From positions 310,001-374,000 of the forward strand of contig MKVW01000009.1 in the NCBI GenBank assembly GCA_001898965.1: DNA of 64,000 bases, read 5' to 3'. Position numbers and translations under genes: made by a program. The notes under the pieces are model-generated. The model worked only from the letters and a program-made list of their open reading frames with translations, was not told where the DNA came from and searched no databases. Source of the stretch: Rhizobiales bacterium 62-17. GTDB lineage: Bacteria > Pseudomonadota > Alphaproteobacteria > Rhizobiales > Beijerinckiaceae. Below are positions 44,446 through 55,939 of this stretch, in pieces (position 1 is the stretch's first letter; every line of letters begins with the position of its first letter).

Positions 44446-45381
44446 TCACGCCAGATAGACCATCCAGTCGGAACCGACGTTCTCAGACGACAATGTCTCC
44501 ACGGTCGTCGAATAAACGTGACCATCGTCATGAACATACCGGATGGATCCATAGATGGCGGCCAGTTCAACAAGCATCGGTGTCGGGTTGTATCCTCGAC
44601 CAAAATTTATCTCGGCGACAATTTGCGGCTTCTGGGCGCGGATGAAATCCATCATTCCCTGCATGATGACGAACTCGGCGCCCTCGACATCGAGCTTGAC
44701 GAAATCAATCGCGCCCATCTCCTTGGCGACATCCGAAAACGATTGCGTACGAACGGCAATCACGTCGCCTTTGGTCAGCAGCTCATCCGTTACGTCGGCC
44801 ACGAAACGCGCATTCTTGGGTTCGGCACGCGGAACATAAAACGTACTATCGTCGCCGGAATGTTCGGCCAAAGCTATCTGCTTCACCGAGGATCTGCTGT
44901 CGAATCCGTTGACCGACAATGATTGCTGCAAAAGGCCAGCTGCGCGCGGGTTTGGCTCAAACGCGTAACAATAACCGCCCGGGCCGACCAGATCGGACAT
45001 CAGCAAGGAATAATAGCCAAAATTCGCGCCGATATCGGCCACGCGCATCCCCGGCTTTACCGTGCGGGTGATGAACTGGGTGAGGCCCATTTCCCATATA
45101 CCCCGCATGAGGAGGTGCGTGGCGAAGCCGACATCGCGCGTATCGACAAAGACCATATATTGCCCGAGGACACGGCACAGCGCCGTGTAATCGCCGAGAT
45201 AGCTCGAATAGCACCTGCCTGCTATTTTGTTTTCGATGTCGATGCGATCTCCGTTGATCAAATCGGCCGGCGAAAGTCTGCTATAACCTGACTTCTCTGC
45301 CGCGACCGGAGAAAGCGCATCAGACGATACCCCACCCAAGAGCTGTTTTAATTTCGTTGTGATGGACATTCCTCTCTCCAT
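44446..45381 (-). CDS. FkbM-family methyltransferase
   Basis: A 311-residue SAM-dependent methyltransferase. A 95-residue N-terminal region (ending in GIWEMGLTQFITRTVKPG) precedes the Rossmann core: motif I MRVADIGANFGYYSLLM, the acidic ribose-binding YAFEPNPRA, and the FkbM-type VKLDVEGAEFVIMQGM with the catalytic-region DVEG. It is the first gene of the minus-strand polysaccharide group, with a 295-base gap to the next gene. An ATG 12 bases downstream (45369) is an alternative start. It may methylate a sugar hydroxyl. Confidence 0.82.
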   Translation of the reverse strand: MERGMSITTKLKQLLGGVSSDALSPVAAEKSGYSRLSPADLINGDRIDIENKIAGRCYSSYLGDYTALCRVLGQYMVFVDTRDVGFATHLLMRGIWEMGLTQFITRTVKPGMRVADIGANFGYYSLLMSDLVGPGGYCYAFEPNPRAAGLLQQSLSVNGFDSRSSVKQIALAEHSGDDSTFYVPRAEPKNARFVADVTDELLTKGDVIAVRTQSFSDVAKEMGAIDFVKLDVEGAEFVIMQGMMDFIRAQKPQIVAEINFGRGYNPTPMLVELAAIYGSIRYVHDDGHVYSTTVETLSSENVGSDWMVYLA

Positions 45382-45551
45382 TCGTCAGCCAGCATAAAGT
45401 CGCCTGCCGCATATCATTTAAATCCACTCATCGGGAGGGTTTTAAGCGAAATGCCGGCGAGATCTAAGGCTTTGTTCAAAGCCGAAATCAGGGCTGTTGA
45501 CCGGCACCGGTAAGCTCAAGTCGTTCATGGACTTGAATGTACGAGCCAAAC

Positions 45552-47018
45552 CTACTGCCCCTTCAGCGACGCCGGCGGCTCGCTCCAACCTCCGCCCAGC
45601 GCCTGGAAGAGGCTCGTCACCGCCAGCATCCGGCTCAGGCGCACCTGCGCCAGCGTGGTCTCGGCGGTGAACAGCGTCTGCTGTGTCTGCAACACCGACA
45701 CCAGATCGGCTGTGCCGCCGCGCAACTGCGTTTCCGCCACTTCGAAAGCCTTGCGCGAACTGGCGACGACCTGGCCTTGAAGCTGCAACTGCTGCGTCGT
45801 TTGCTGCAGAGTGACGAGCGCCACCTCCACGTCCGAGAAAGCCGAGACCACCGCCTTGCGGAAGCTTTGCAGATATTGCAACTGCACGCCCTGCGCCTGT
45901 TTGAGCTGGTTCTCGAGCTGGAAGCCATTGAAGATCGGCTGCGCCAGCCCCGCCGCCATCGTGTAATACCAGGCGCCGGGCACGAACAAAGACGACAGCG
46001 AATTGCTCTGGAAACCGGTGGTGCCGGTGAGCGTGATCTGCGGGAAGAAGGCGGCGCGCGCCGATTCGACCGAGAAATTCGACGACGCGAGTTGTGCCTC
46101 TGCCAGAGCGATATCCGGCCGGCGGGTGAGCAACTCCGAGGGCAGGCCTGGCGTGACGCGCGGCATTGTGATGCGGGAGAGGCTCGTGCCCTTGATCCTG
46201 AAGCCCGTCGCCGGACGCGCCAGCAACACCGCCAAGGCCGCAAGATTCTGTTTCAAAGTCACTTGCAGTGGCGGGATCGAAGCCTTCACCTGGCCGACCA
46301 GAGCTTCCTGTTGCGACAGTTGCAATTGCGACGCGGTGCCGCCGGCCATCTGCTTGCGGATCAGATCGAGGATGCGGTTGGCGGCGGAGAGATTGTTTCG
46401 CGCCACTTGCAACTGATCGAGGGCGGCCAAGGCCTGGAAGTAGGCATTGGCCACCGAGACGGTGGTGGTCAACGCCACCACATCGCGATTATAGCGGCTG
46501 CCGATGGCGGTTTCCGAAGCAGAGTAGAAAGCGGCGCGGTTCTTGCCCCAGAAATCCAGCATATAGCTGGCGGAAAGACCGAGACTGAAGGTGGAGGTCA
46601 GCGTACCGCTCGAACGCATGCGCTCGGCATTGCCGACGCCACTGAGGCTCGGCAACAAAGGCGCACCGGCAATGCCCGCTTGCGCTTCCGCCTGGGTGAT
46701 CTGCGCCACGGCAACGGCGATATCGAGATTGTCGCTTTGCGCCTCGACGATGAAATCGCTCAATTCGGACGAGCGAAAACCACGCCACCAATCAGGCTTC
46801 GGCAGCGCCGCATCGGGCTTGCGGGGCGCCGTCTCATAGGCAGCGGGCACTTCCAGGCCGGGATCGGGATGTTCGCTGTTCAGGATGCAACCGGACAGGC
46901 CGATGGCGATCATCGGCACGACGACGAGACGAAATCCTCTCGCAGCTGCGCCTTCTGAAAAACGCATGGATGCTGCCATCAACGCAGAAACCCCACGCAC
47001 GCCGACTCCAGAACCCAT
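45552..47018 (-). CDS. RND efflux outer-membrane channel lipoprotein (OprM/NodT family)
   Basis: An outer-membrane factor that forms a trimeric channel with the RND pump. The signal peptide ends in a lipobox (GLSGC, about residue 44 from this start), so the protein is lipid-anchored. Typical segments are WWRGFRSSELSDFIVEAQSDNLDIAVAVAQITQAEAQ and RRPDIALAEAQLASSNFSVESARAAFFPQITLTG, repeated in the two halves of the family. The start is uncertain; ATGs at 46979 and 46967 give a shorter n-region. It lies 11 bases after the second RND permease, completing a four-gene efflux operon. Confidence 0.93.
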   Translation of the reverse strand: MGSGVGVRGVSALMAASMRFSEGAAARGFRLVVVPMIAIGLSGCILNSEHPDPGLEVPAAYETAPRKPDAALPKPDWWRGFRSSELSDFIVEAQSDNLDIAVAVAQITQAEAQAGIAGAPLLPSLSGVGNAERMRSSGTLTSTFSLGLSASYMLDFWGKNRAAFYSASETAIGSRYNRDVVALTTTVSVANAYFQALAALDQLQVARNNLSAANRILDLIRKQMAGGTASQLQLSQQEALVGQVKASIPPLQVTLKQNLAALAVLLARPATGFRIKGTSLSRITMPRVTPGLPSELLTRRPDIALAEAQLASSNFSVESARAAFFPQITLTGTTGFQSNSLSSLFVPGAWYYTMAAGLAQPIFNGFQLENQLKQAQGVQLQYLQSFRKAVVSAFSDVEVALVTLQQTTQQLQLQGQVVASSRKAFEVAETQLRGGTADLVSVLQTQQTLFTAETTLAQVRLSRMLAVTSLFQALGGGWSEPPASLKGQ

Positions 47019-47029
47019 CCGTCACACCT

Positions 47030-50000
47030 TCAGTTCGGCGACCCGCTGCCACGCAACACCGGACGCGCCGGCCGCCGCCAGCTTTGTGCCCAGAGCCGGA
47101 AGCGATCGATGTAAATATAGATCACCGGGGTCGTATAGAGTGTCAGAACCTGGCTCAGGATCAAGCCGCCGACGATCGCCACCCCCAGCGGCCGGCGCAA
47201 CTCGCTGCCCTCGCCAAAGCCGATCGCCAGCGGCACCGCCCCCAGCAGCGCCGCCATGGTCGTCATCATGATCGGGCGGAACCGCAGCAGGCAAGCCTGA
47301 TAGATCGCATCATGCGCCGACAGATTTTCGGTACGCTCCGCATGCAAGGCGAAATCGATCATCATGATCGCATTCTTCTTGACGATACCGATCAACAGGA
47401 TGACGCCGATCAAGGCCATGATCGAGAACTCAAGACCAAAGACATCCAGCGCCATCAGCGCGCCGACACCCGCCGAGGGCAAGGTCGAAAGGATGGTCAG
47501 CGGATGGACATAGCTTTCATAGAGAACGCCGAGCACGATATAGACAGCGATCAGGGCGGTCAGGATCAGCATCGGCTGGCTGGCGAGAGAATCCTGAAAG
47601 GCACTGGCCGTACCCTGGAAACTGCCGTGAATGGTCGCCGGCATGCGGATGCGCACCTTGGCTTCGTCGATCGCCGCCACCGCATCGCTTAACGCAATTC
47701 CCGGCGCCAGATTGAAGGAAATGGTGCTGGCGACGAAAAGACCCTGGTGGTTGACCGATAGCGGCGTGCTGCCGGGCGCGAATTGCGCCACCGCCGCCAG
47801 CGGCACCATGGTCTCGGCCGTTGTACTCACCGCCGATCCCGTGGAGCTGACAGTCTTGCCGACGGCGCCGATGGAATTGTTCGCCTGGTTGATCGCCGCT
47901 TTCGCATTGGCAGACGCGGCCGCCGCCGATTGTCCGGGCGCAGCATAGGTGCCGGCCACCGCATTGGTCGCCTGCGAGCCGGTGACCGAACCGCCCGACG
48001 TACTGATATAGACTTGTTTCAAGGTTTCGGGGTTCTGCCAATATTGCGGCGCCACCTCCATCACCACGTGATACTGATTGCGCGCGACATAGATGGTCGA
48101 CACTTGGCGTTGGCCGAACGCGCTATAGAGCGTGTTGTCGATCTGGCTGACGGTGATGCCCAGGCGGGAGGCCGTATCGCGATCGATCACGATATTGGCC
48201 TCGAGGCCCTTGTTCTGTTGATCGCTGTTGACATCGCGCAGGCCGGGCTCCTGCTGCAGAGCCGCCGTCAGCTTGGGAGCCCATTCGGCAATCTCCGCCG
48301 CATCGTCGCCTTGCAGCGTATATTGATACTGCGCGTTCGATTGCCGCCCGCCCATGCGGATATCTTGCGCCGCTTGCAGAAACAGCGTCGCGCCCGGCAC
48401 GACCGCGAGCCGGCCGCGCAACCGCGCGATCACCTGATCGGCGGTGACGCCGCGTTCCGCCAAAGGCTTCAAGGACACGAACATGAAGCCGGAATTGGTC
48501 TGGCCGCCGCCCGTGAAGCCCACGGCCGTATTCACCGCCGGATCGCTTTTTACGATATCGGCGAACTGCGTCAGCTTCTGCGACATCGCCTGGAAGGAGA
48601 TCGCCTGGTCGGCCTGGATGGCGCCCATGATCTGCCCGGTATCCTGCTGCGGGAAGAATCCCTTCGGGATCGAAACGTAGAGATAGCCGTTGAGGCCAAG
48701 TGTTCCCAGCAGCAGCAGCATGATGAAGCGCGGATGATCGAGCGCCCAGGATAAGGTGCGGCGGTAGAGATCGAGCATCGCCTCGAAAGCCCGTTCGCTT
48801 GCCCGATAGATGCGGCCGTGTTCGCCGCTTTCCTCGCGCAGCAACACCGAACACATCATCGCCGTGGTGGTCAGCGAAATCACCAGCGAGACCAGGATGG
48901 CCGCCGACAAGGTGATGGCGAATTCCCGGAAGAGCCGACCGACGAGCCCGCTCATCAGCAGGATCGGAATGAACACGGCGATGAGCGAAAAACTCATCGA
49001 CACGACCGTGAACCCAACCTCCTGCGACCCCTTGATGGCCGCCTCGATCCGCGAAAGCCCCAAGGAGCGATGCCGCGAGATATTTTCCAGAACCACCACC
49101 GCATCGTCGACGACGAAACCCGTCGCCACCGTCAGCGCCATCAGCGACAGATTGTCGATGCTGAAGCCGAGCAGATACATGATGCCGAGCGTACCGATCA
49201 ATGACGCCGGCACGGCAACAATAGGCACCAGAGTGGCGCGCCAGTCGCGCAGAAAGGCGAACACGACCAGGATCACCAGGATGATCGAAATCATCAAAGT
49301 GCGTTCGACCTCTTTCAGCGAGGCGCGAATGGTGGTCGAGCGGTCGAGCGCAACCGAAAGCTCGATGGCCGGCGAAACCGAGGCTTGCAGTGTCGGAATG
49401 AGGGCGCGGACGCGATCGACCGTATCGATGATATTCGCATTGGGCGAGCGAAACAGCACCAGCAGCACCGCCGGCTTGCCGTTGGCAAGGCCGGCATTGC
49501 GCAGGTTTTCGACGGAATCGTTCACCGCCGCCACGTCGCGCAGATGCACCGGCGCATTGTTGCGATAGGCGATCACCAGATCGCGATAGTCGGCAGCGAC
49601 GATGCCCTGATCATTGGCATAGATCTGATAGCGCAGCGGACCTTCTTCGATCGCGCCTTTCGGCGCGTGCGCATTGGCGGAACCGAGCGCCGCGCGCACG
49701 TCTTCCAGGCCGATGCGATAATGATAGAGCAGTTGCGGATTGAGCTCGACGCGCACCGCCGGCAGCGAGCTGCCGTTGACATCCACTTCGCCGATGCCGC
49801 CGACCTGCGACAATTTCTGCGCCAGCACCGTGCTTGCCGCATCGTAGATCTGGCCACGCGTCAGCGTGTCCGAGGTCAGCGCCAGAATGAGGATCGGCGC
49901 ATCGGCCGGATTGACCTTGCGATAGGTCGGATTGGAGCGCAGGCTCGTCGGCAGGTCGGCGCGCGCCGCGTTGATCGCCGCCTGCACGTCGCGCGCCGCG

Positions 50001-50308
50001 CCGTCGATATCCCGGTTCAGCCCGAATTGCAGCGTCACGCGCGTGCTGCCGACGCTGCTCGACGAGGTCATTTCATTGACGTCGGCGATCTGCCCGAGAC
50101 GGCGCTCCAGGGGGCTCGCCACCGTATTGGCCATCACCTGCGGGCTGGCGCCGGGCATGGTGGCGCGCACGGAAATCACCGGATAGTCGACCTGCGGCAG
50201 CGGTGCCACCGGCAACAGCGGAAAGGCGACGAGGCCTGTGGCGATCAACCCCACCGTCAGCAAAGTCGTCGCCACCGGGCGGCGGATGAAGGGGATCGAC
50301 AGGTTCAT
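47030..50308 (-). CDS. mdtC: RND multidrug efflux permease, MdtC/MuxC type
   Basis: A 1092-residue HAE1-family inner-membrane proton/drug antiporter with 12 helices and two large periplasmic domains. The start [17 protein letters not shown] at 50308 is the standard one and overlaps the stop of the first permease gene; the in-frame upstream extension is spurious. The proton-relay Asp pair is visible in [17 protein letters not shown] Ser/Ala/Thr-rich insertion (about residues 780-840: [31 protein letters not shown]) occurs in the second periplasmic domain and is longer than in most MdtC. Two different permeases in tandem form a mixed trimer in MdtABC/MuxABC systems. Confidence 0.93.
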   Translation of the reverse strand: MNLSIPFIRRPVATTLLTVGLIATGLVAFPLLPVAPLPQVDYPVISVRATMPGASPQVMANTVASPLERRLGQIADVNEMTSSSSVGSTRVTLQFGLNRDIDGAARDVQAAINAARADLPTSLRSNPTYRKVNPADAPILILALTSDTLTRGQIYDAASTVLAQKLSQVGGIGEVDVNGSSLPAVRVELNPQLLYHYRIGLEDVRAALGSANAHAPKGAIEEGPLRYQIYANDQGIVAADYRDLVIAYRNNAPVHLRDVAAVNDSVENLRNAGLANGKPAVLLVLFRSPNANIIDTVDRVRALIPTLQASVSPAIELSVALDRSTTIRASLKEVERTLMISIILVILVVFAFLRDWRATLVPIVAVPASLIGTLGIMYLLGFSIDNLSLMALTVATGFVVDDAVVVLENISRHRSLGLSRIEAAIKGSQEVGFTVVSMSFSLIAVFIPILLMSGLVGRLFREFAITLSAAILVSLVISLTTTAMMCSVLLREESGEHGRIYRASERAFEAMLDLYRRTLSWALDHPRFIMLLLLGTLGLNGYLYVSIPKGFFPQQDTGQIMGAIQADQAISFQAMSQKLTQFADIVKSDPAVNTAVGFTGGGQTNSGFMFVSLKPLAERGVTADQVIARLRGRLAVVPGATLFLQAAQDIRMGGRQSNAQYQYTLQGDDAAEIAEWAPKLTAALQQEPGLRDVNSDQQNKGLEANIVIDRDTASRLGITVSQIDNTLYSAFGQRQVSTIYVARNQYHVVMEVAPQYWQNPETLKQVYISTSGGSVTGSQATNAVAGTYAAPGQSAAAASANAKAAINQANNSIGAVGKTVSSTGSAVSTTAETMVPLAAVAQFAPGSTPLSVNHQGLFVASTISFNLAPGIALSDAVAAIDEAKVRIRMPATIHGSFQGTASAFQDSLASQPMLILTALIAVYIVLGVLYESYVHPLTILSTLPSAGVGALMALDVFGLEFSIMALIGVILLIGIVKKNAIMMIDFALHAERTENLSAHDAIYQACLLRFRPIMMTTMAALLGAVPLAIGFGEGSELRRPLGVAIVGGLILSQVLTLYTTPVIYIYIDRFRLWAQSWRRPARPVLRGSGSPN

Positions 50309-53300
50309 GGCGTCAGATCCGCCCCCCGTCCCTCCGGCAGTTCCGGATGCCCGCGCAGCCGCGTCGCCAGCCCGTCGAACCACAGATAGATGACCGGTGT
50401 GGTGAACAGGGTCAGCACCTGGCTCACCAGGAGGCCGCCAACGATGCTCACGCCGAGCGGATGACGCAATTCCGAACCGACGCCGGAGCCGAGCATCAGC
50501 GGCAGCGCGCCGAGGATCGCCGCGGTCGTCGTCATCAGGATCGGCCGGAAGCGCAGCAGACAGGCTTGATAGATCGCCTCGCGCGGCGAGCGGCCCTCAT
50601 GGCGCTGCGCTTCCAACGCGAAGTCGATCATCATAATGGCATTTTTCTTGACGATACCGATCAGCAGAATGATGCCGATCAGCGCAATGATGGTCAGGTC
50701 TTCGCCGGCCAGCATCAGGGCCAGCAGCGCACCGATCCCGGCCGACGGCAGGGTCGAGAGAATGGTGATCGGGTGGATGAAGCTCTCATAGAGCACGCCG
50801 AGCACGATATAGACGGTCACCACCGCCGCCAGGATGAGGAACAGCTCGTTGCCCAGCGCCGCCTGGAAGGCCGCGGCCGTGCCCTGGAAAGTGGCGATAA
50901 TGCTGGCCGGCATGCCGATCTCGGCCTGCGCCTGTTTGATGGCATCGACCGCATCGCCCAGCGAGGCATTCGGCGCCAGGTTGAACGAAATGGTCGTCGA
51001 GGGAAATTGTCCCATATGGGTGACTTGCAGCGGCGCCGTCTCGATGCGCGGCTTGGCGACGACCGAAAGCGGGATCGGATCGCCGCCCGTCGAGGTCGGC
51101 AGATAGATCGACGACAGCGACCGCAACGACTGCTGCATGTCGGGCGACGCTTCGAGAATGACGCGCTGCTGGCTCGACGCGGTGAAAATGGTCGAGACGA
51201 TACGCTGGCCGAACGCGTCATAAAGCGCATTGTCGACGGTCGCCGGCGTCACGCCGAAACGGGCCGCCTGGCTGCGATCGATATCGACGAAGACCGAAAG
51301 GCCACGATCGGACAAATCGCTGGTGACATCGGCGAGCTGCGGCAGAGTGCCGAGCTTGTCGACCAGTTTCGGCGCCCATTCCGACAGCTCCGCCGCATTG
51401 GCATCCTGCAGCACGAATTGATACTGCGTGCGACTGACCGTGCCGCTGATCGTCAAGTCCTGCACCGGCTGCATGTAGAGCGTCATGCCCGGCACCACCT
51501 GGGCGCTCTCCTTCAGCCGGTCGATCACCGTCGTAATGTCGGACTGGCGCTGTTCGCGCGGCTTCAGATTGATCAGCATGCGCCCGACGTTAAGCGTCGT
51601 ATTGGTGCCATCGACGCCGATGAAGGACGACAGGCTGTCGATATCCTTATCCTTGAGAAGCACCGCCGCCAGCTTCTGCTGCCGTTCGGCCATGGCGGCG
51701 TAGGAGGTCGCCTGCGGTGCCTCGGTAATGGCCTGGATGACGCCCGTGTCCTGAACGGGGAAGAAGCCCTTCGGGATAATGATGTAGAGATAGGCCGTCA
51801 GACCGAGGGTCGCCAACGCCACCAGCAGCGTCGCAGCCTGCCGGTCGAGCACCCAGGTGAGCATGTGGCCATAGCCGCGGATCACCCAATCGAAGAATTC
51901 GCGGCTGGCGCGCTGAAAGCGATTCTCGCGCACCTCCGCCTGCGCTTGCAGCAGCTTGGCGCAGGCCATCGGCACCAGCGTCAGCGACACCACCGCCGAA
52001 ATCAGGATGGTGGTCGACAATGTGACGGCGAATTCGCGAAACAGCCGCCCGACCACGTCGCTCATGAACAGAAGCGGGATCAGCACGGCGATGAGCGAAA
52101 CGGTGAGGGAGATAATGGTGAAGCCGATCTGCTCGGAGCCCTTCAGCGCGGCTTCCAGCGGCGTATCGCCCTCCTCGATATAGCGCGAGATATTCTCGAT
52201 CACCACAATGGCATCGTCAACGACGAAGCCGGTGGCGACGGTCAGCGCCATCAAGGACAGATTGTCGAGGCTGTAGCCGAACAGATACATGACGCCCAAG
52301 GTGCCGACCAGCGACAGCGGCACCGAAAGACTGGGAATGAGCGTGGCGCGGGCGCTGCGCAGGAAGACGAAGATCACCAGAACGACCAGGATCACCGCCA
52401 GGGTGAGTTCGTATTCGACATCGCGCACCGAGGCGCGGATCGTCGTCGTGCGGTCGGTCAGCACCGTCACCTCGATGGCGCGCGGCAGCGAGGCTTCGAG
52501 CTGCGGCAGTAACCCCTTGATGCGATCGACCACGTCGATGACATTGGCGCCGGGCTGGCGCTGAATGTTGACGATAATAGCCGGCGTCTCGTTCATCCAG
52601 GCGGCGAGCTTATTGTTCTCGGTGCCGTCGACGACCACGGCCACGTCGCTCAGCCGCACCGCCGCGCCATTCTTGTAGGCGACGATCAACGGTCGATATT
52701 GATCGGCGCTCTGCAATTGGTCGTTGGCGTTGACCGTATAGCCGCGCGTCGGCCCATCGAAATTGCCCTTCGGCTGATTGACATTGGCATTGCCGAGCGT
52801 CGTGCGCAGATCGTCGATATTGAGGCCATAGGCCGCCAATTTGCGCGGATCGGCCTGCACGCGCACCGCCGGACGCTGCCCGCCGCTGAGGCTGACGAGA
52901 CCGACGCCGGGCAATTGCGAGATCTTCTGCGCCAGCCGCGTGTCGGCCATCTGCTGCACGTCCCGCAAGGCCAACGTCTTGGAGGTGAGCCCAAGGGTGA
53001 GCACCGGCGCATCGGCCGGATTGACCTTGGCATAAATAGGCGGCGCCGGCAGATCGGCCGGCAGCAGATTGCCGGCGGCATTGATCGCGGCCTGCACCTG
53101 CTGTTCGGCGATATCGAGCGAAATGGCGAGGCTGAATTGGAGAGTAATGACCGAGGCACCCGCCGAGCTGATCGAACTCATCTGCTCCAGATTGGGGATC
53201 TGGCCGAGTTGCACTTCCAGCGGCGCGGTCACCGACGAGGTCATCACGTCCGGGCTCGCACCCGGATAAAACGTCTGCACCTGAATGGTCGGATAATCGA

Positions 53301-53418
53301 CTTGCGGCAGGGCCGAGATCGGCAGGAAACGAAACGCCAGCATGCCCGACAGCAGGATCGCAATCATCAGAAGGGTCGTTGCGACCGGCCGCAGGATGAA
53401 CGGGCGTGACGGGTTCAT
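50305..53418 (-). CDS. mdtB: RND multidrug efflux permease, MdtB/MuxB type
   Basis: A 1037-residue HAE1-family permease, the first of two in the operon. [47 protein letters not shown] is the classic MdtB N-terminus; the Asp pair [16 protein letters not shown] and [15 protein letters not shown] are intact. It overlaps the adaptor gene upstream and the MdtC-type gene downstream by four bases each. Known MdtB2C pumps export bile salts, novobiocin and aromatic compounds; the substrate here is unknown. Confidence 0.95.
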   Translation of the reverse strand: MNPSRPFILRPVATTLLMIAILLSGMLAFRFLPISALPQVDYPTIQVQTFYPGASPDVMTSSVTAPLEVQLGQIPNLEQMSSISSAGASVITLQFSLAISLDIAEQQVQAAINAAGNLLPADLPAPPIYAKVNPADAPVLTLGLTSKTLALRDVQQMADTRLAQKISQLPGVGLVSLSGGQRPAVRVQADPRKLAAYGLNIDDLRTTLGNANVNQPKGNFDGPTRGYTVNANDQLQSADQYRPLIVAYKNGAAVRLSDVAVVVDGTENNKLAAWMNETPAIIVNIQRQPGANVIDVVDRIKGLLPQLEASLPRAIEVTVLTDRTTTIRASVRDVEYELTLAVILVVLVIFVFLRSARATLIPSLSVPLSLVGTLGVMYLFGYSLDNLSLMALTVATGFVVDDAIVVIENISRYIEEGDTPLEAALKGSEQIGFTIISLTVSLIAVLIPLLFMSDVVGRLFREFAVTLSTTILISAVVSLTLVPMACAKLLQAQAEVRENRFQRASREFFDWVIRGYGHMLTWVLDRQAATLLVALATLGLTAYLYIIIPKGFFPVQDTGVIQAITEAPQATSYAAMAERQQKLAAVLLKDKDIDSLSSFIGVDGTNTTLNVGRMLINLKPREQRQSDITTVIDRLKESAQVVPGMTLYMQPVQDLTISGTVSRTQYQFVLQDANAAELSEWAPKLVDKLGTLPQLADVTSDLSDRGLSVFVDIDRSQAARFGVTPATVDNALYDAFGQRIVSTIFTASSQQRVILEASPDMQQSLRSLSSIYLPTSTGGDPIPLSVVAKPRIETAPLQVTHMGQFPSTTISFNLAPNASLGDAVDAIKQAQAEIGMPASIIATFQGTAAAFQAALGNELFLILAAVVTVYIVLGVLYESFIHPITILSTLPSAGIGALLALMLAGEDLTIIALIGIILLIGIVKKNAIMMIDFALEAQRHEGRSPREAIYQACLLRFRPILMTTTAAILGALPLMLGSGVGSELRHPLGVSIVGGLLVSQVLTLFTTPVIYLWFDGLATRLRGHPELPEGRGADLTP

Positions 53419-54770
53419 GGCGATGGACCGCCTTGATTGCGTCGGCTGCCGCCCTGGCCCGTGCCTTGTCCGCCCGGCCCGTTACGCTGTCCATTGCCAG
53501 GCTCGCGCGGCGCGGCGTTGGGGGCGCCCGGCTGCGCCGGCACGGCCGAGGCCGGTGCATTGGCATCGCGATGCACGTTGATATGGGCGCCGTCGCGCAG
53601 CCTGTCGATGCCGTCGACGACGACGGCTTCGCCGGCCTTCAGCCCGTCGCGAATTTCGACACGCTCGCCATTGGTCGTCCCCAAAGTGACCTTGCGCACC
53701 GAGACCGTGCTGTCGGCATTCACCACATAAACGAACGTGCCGGGTGAGCCACGCTGGATCGCTGGCGTCGGCGCGATCACCACATTGTCGCGTCGCTCGA
53801 CGAGCAGCTCCACATTGACGAATTGATTGGGATAGAGGCCGTGGTTGGCATTGTCGAACATGCCACGCAGCTTGATCGTGCCCGTCGTCGTATCGATCGC
53901 GCTGTCGAACGTGCTCAGCTTGCCGTCGGCCAGTTTGCTGTTGCCGGTACGATCGAAGGCCGTCACCGGCAGGGTCGCGCCACTGGCGAGGCGCTGGCGG
54001 ATCGCCGGCAATTGATCTTCCGGAACGGTGAACAGCACGCTGATCGGCTGCAATTGCGTGATCACCACGATGCCGTTGGTATCGGTCGGTGTGACATAAT
54101 TGCCCTGGTCGATGAGGCGCAGGCCGGCCCGGCCATCGACCGGCGAAACGATGCGGGTGAAGACCAGATTGACTTCGGCCGCCTTGACGCTCGCCTGATC
54201 GGCCTCGACGGTGCCCTGATATTGCGCCACCAGGGCCACCTGAGTGTCCAGCGTCTGGCGCTGCACCGCATTCTGCGCCGCCAATTGCTGATAGCGCTTC
54301 AGATCGACCTGGGCGCCTTGCAGCATCGCTTGATCGCGCGTGAGCTGACCTTTCGCCTGCGCCAAGGCCGCCTCATAGGGACGCGGATCGATCTGCGCCA
54401 GCAGATCGCCTTTCTTGACTTCCTGCCCCTCGGTGAAGGCCACCTGAACGAGCTGACCGCTGATCTGCGTGCGCACCGTGATCGTCGCCAGCGACGTCAC
54501 CGTGCCCAGCGCATCGAGCGCGATGTCGATACTACCGGTGCTGATCGCCGCGACACCGACGGAGGCGGGCGGCGCGCCGCGGCGCACCTGGGCGGGGCCG
54601 GACTGCCCGGCCGGCTGCTGACGATGCGTCCACCAATAGGCGCCGACCGCGAGCAGAGCGAGAACGATAAGCCAGACGATCCCCGATCCACGCGATCGGC
54701 GCTGCGTCGGATTGACGACGTCCTTTTCCTTCGGAGGATCGACACGTTGCTCCAAAGCCGCCATCTCCAA
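53415..54770 (-). CDS. mdtA: RND efflux periplasmic adaptor (membrane fusion protein), MdtA type
   Basis: A 451-residue adaptor with an N-terminal membrane anchor ([20 protein letters not shown], about 29-48). It continues with a lipoyl/hairpin region ([38 protein letters not shown]), a beta-barrel domain and a Pro/Gly/Asn/Gln-rich C-terminal tail ([20 protein letters not shown]). It links the permeases to the outer-membrane channel. It is the first gene of the operon mdtA-mdtB-mdtC-outer membrane factor; start at 54770 or an in-frame ATG six bases downstream. Confidence 0.94.
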   Translation of the reverse strand: MEMAALEQRVDPPKEKDVVNPTQRRSRGSGIVWLIVLALLAVGAYWWTHRQQPAGQSGPAQVRRGAPPASVGVAAISTGSIDIALDALGTVTSLATITVRTQISGQLVQVAFTEGQEVKKGDLLAQIDPRPYEAALAQAKGQLTRDQAMLQGAQVDLKRYQQLAAQNAVQRQTLDTQVALVAQYQGTVEADQASVKAAEVNLVFTRIVSPVDGRAGLRLIDQGNYVTPTDTNGIVVITQLQPISVLFTVPEDQLPAIRQRLASGATLPVTAFDRTGNSKLADGKLSTFDSAIDTTTGTIKLRGMFDNANHGLYPNQFVNVELLVERRDNVVIAPTPAIQRGSPGTFVYVVNADSTVSVRKVTLGTTNGERVEIRDGLKAGEAVVVDGIDRLRDGAHINVHRDANAPASAVPAQPGAPNAAPREPGNGQRNGPGGQGTGQGGSRRNQGGPSP

Positions 54771-55169
54771 CCTGCTTCAGCTTCGATATGTCGAAATTCG
54801 CGAGAGCCGTCGAATTAACAGTTTGCAAGAATCACGGGATCGAGAATCGCAGATCGAACGCTTCACTATTCCCCAACCGGGGCCACGCCGCCAACGAAGC
54901 CTCCGTGTCGCCGCGCGCCACCCACGCACCAAAGGCTCTAAGCCGATGAAATATCTAAAATATACCGATTGTGGCGGATAGACAAATACGGCTTTGGTCG
55001 CGCCACTGAAACGGGCCTGAGCGATCACGACAATGTGCGCTTCGCTGGAGGGCATCGCGGGGCGACAGATTTGCTGGGGTAATCCGACACGAACGGCATT
55101 GCTCGCACCATGCTCGGCGAGCCCGTGCTACAGCACATGCATGTCGTGCCAAGCTGGGATTTCGCACCG
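54771..55169. other. divergent intergenic region between the efflux operon and the PNPOx-like gene
   Basis: About 400 bases without a convincing gene. It must hold the promoter of the mdtA operon (minus) and of the PNPOx-like gene (plus). I saw no strong inverted repeat, riboswitch or leader peptide. No TetR/MarR-type regulator gene lies beside it. Confidence 0.5.
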
Positions 55170-55823
55170 ATGTCGATGATGAGGGACAAGCTTCGCGCTC
55201 TGAAATCCTTGGCGGGTCCCTACACGCCCTTCGATCCGTCAACGGCGCCGGATGATCCCACCGACCTGTTCGCGCAATGGCTGCAGATGGCTATCGATGC
55301 CGGCCTTCGCGAACCACATGCCATGACATTGTCGACGGTCGACGAAAAAGGTTTCGCCGATGCCCGCGTTCTGATCCTGAAGAATGTCGATGAACATGGC
55401 TGGCACTTTGCCATCACCAAATCGAGCCCGAAGGGCAAGCAGATCGCCGCCAATCCAAATGTGGCCTTGACCTTCTATTGGCCGACACTCGGCCGGCAGG
55501 TCTGTATCAGGGGCGTGGCTTGCGACATGGGCGCCGCAGTCCGCGACGCTGATTTTCTCGCCCGCCCAGTCGGATCGCGTGCCGGCGCGCTGCTGGAACG
55601 CCAGAGCGACGTTCTCGACGATGAAAGCGAACTCGACAATGGCCTCGAACAGCAGCGCCAGCGCATTGCCGCCGACCCGCAGCTCGTTTCAACCAATTGG
55701 GCGGTCTATGCGGTGAAACCGGCCGAGATCGAGTTCTGGCAAGGCAATGAGGAACGCCGCCATGTCCGTTTGAACTATCGGCGCGACGGCCACACATGGC
55801 TCCGCGAACGCCTCTGGCCATGA
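55170..55823 (+). CDS. pyridoxamine 5'-phosphate oxidase-family protein
   Basis: A 217-residue flavin split-barrel protein resembling PdxH, which oxidises pyridoxamine or pyridoxine phosphate to PLP with FMN. Matching segments are EPHAMTLSTVDEKGFADARVLILKNVDEHGWHFAI (FMN site), SPKGKQIAANPNVALTFYW, GRQVCIRG, and the C-terminal PAEIEFWQGNEERRHVRLNY and LW-P end typical of PNPOx. The ATG at 55170 (MSMMRDKLRAL) is preferred over one 60 bases upstream because the family begins with such a helix. It is a lone gene, convergent with the LivK-like gene. Vitamin B6 salvage is likely; another FMN-dependent role is possible. Confidence 0.8.
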   Translation: MSMMRDKLRALKSLAGPYTPFDPSTAPDDPTDLFAQWLQMAIDAGLREPHAMTLSTVDEKGFADARVLILKNVDEHGWHFAITKSSPKGKQIAANPNVALTFYWPTLGRQVCIRGVACDMGAAVRDADFLARPVGSRAGALLERQSDVLDDESELDNGLEQQRQRIAADPQLVSTNWAVYAVKPAEIEFWQGNEERRHVRLNYRRDGHTWLRERLWP

Positions 55824-55880
55824 CCGATGAAGACAGCCCATCGCCGCCTTTGATAGATTTCCACCACCCAGAATCGAACA

Positions 55881-55902
55881 GGCAGGCGATGGCTCGCCTG
55901 CC
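55881..55902. terminator. hairpin between convergent genes (possible bidirectional terminator)
   Basis: GGCAGGCGA-TGGC-TCGCCTGCC is a perfect 9-bp inverted repeat located between the stops of the PNPOx-like gene and the convergent LivK-like gene. No long T-tract is present on either side, so a terminator role is only probable. Confidence 0.55.
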
Positions 55903-55939
55903 TGCCTATTAGAGTATCGATCCCAGCCGAAAACCGTGC

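Noticed and set aside
50347-52512. A 721-residue open frame antisense to the MdtB-type permease
   Set aside because: The composition is His/Arg/Gln-rich shadow sequence; the minus-strand permease is unambiguous.
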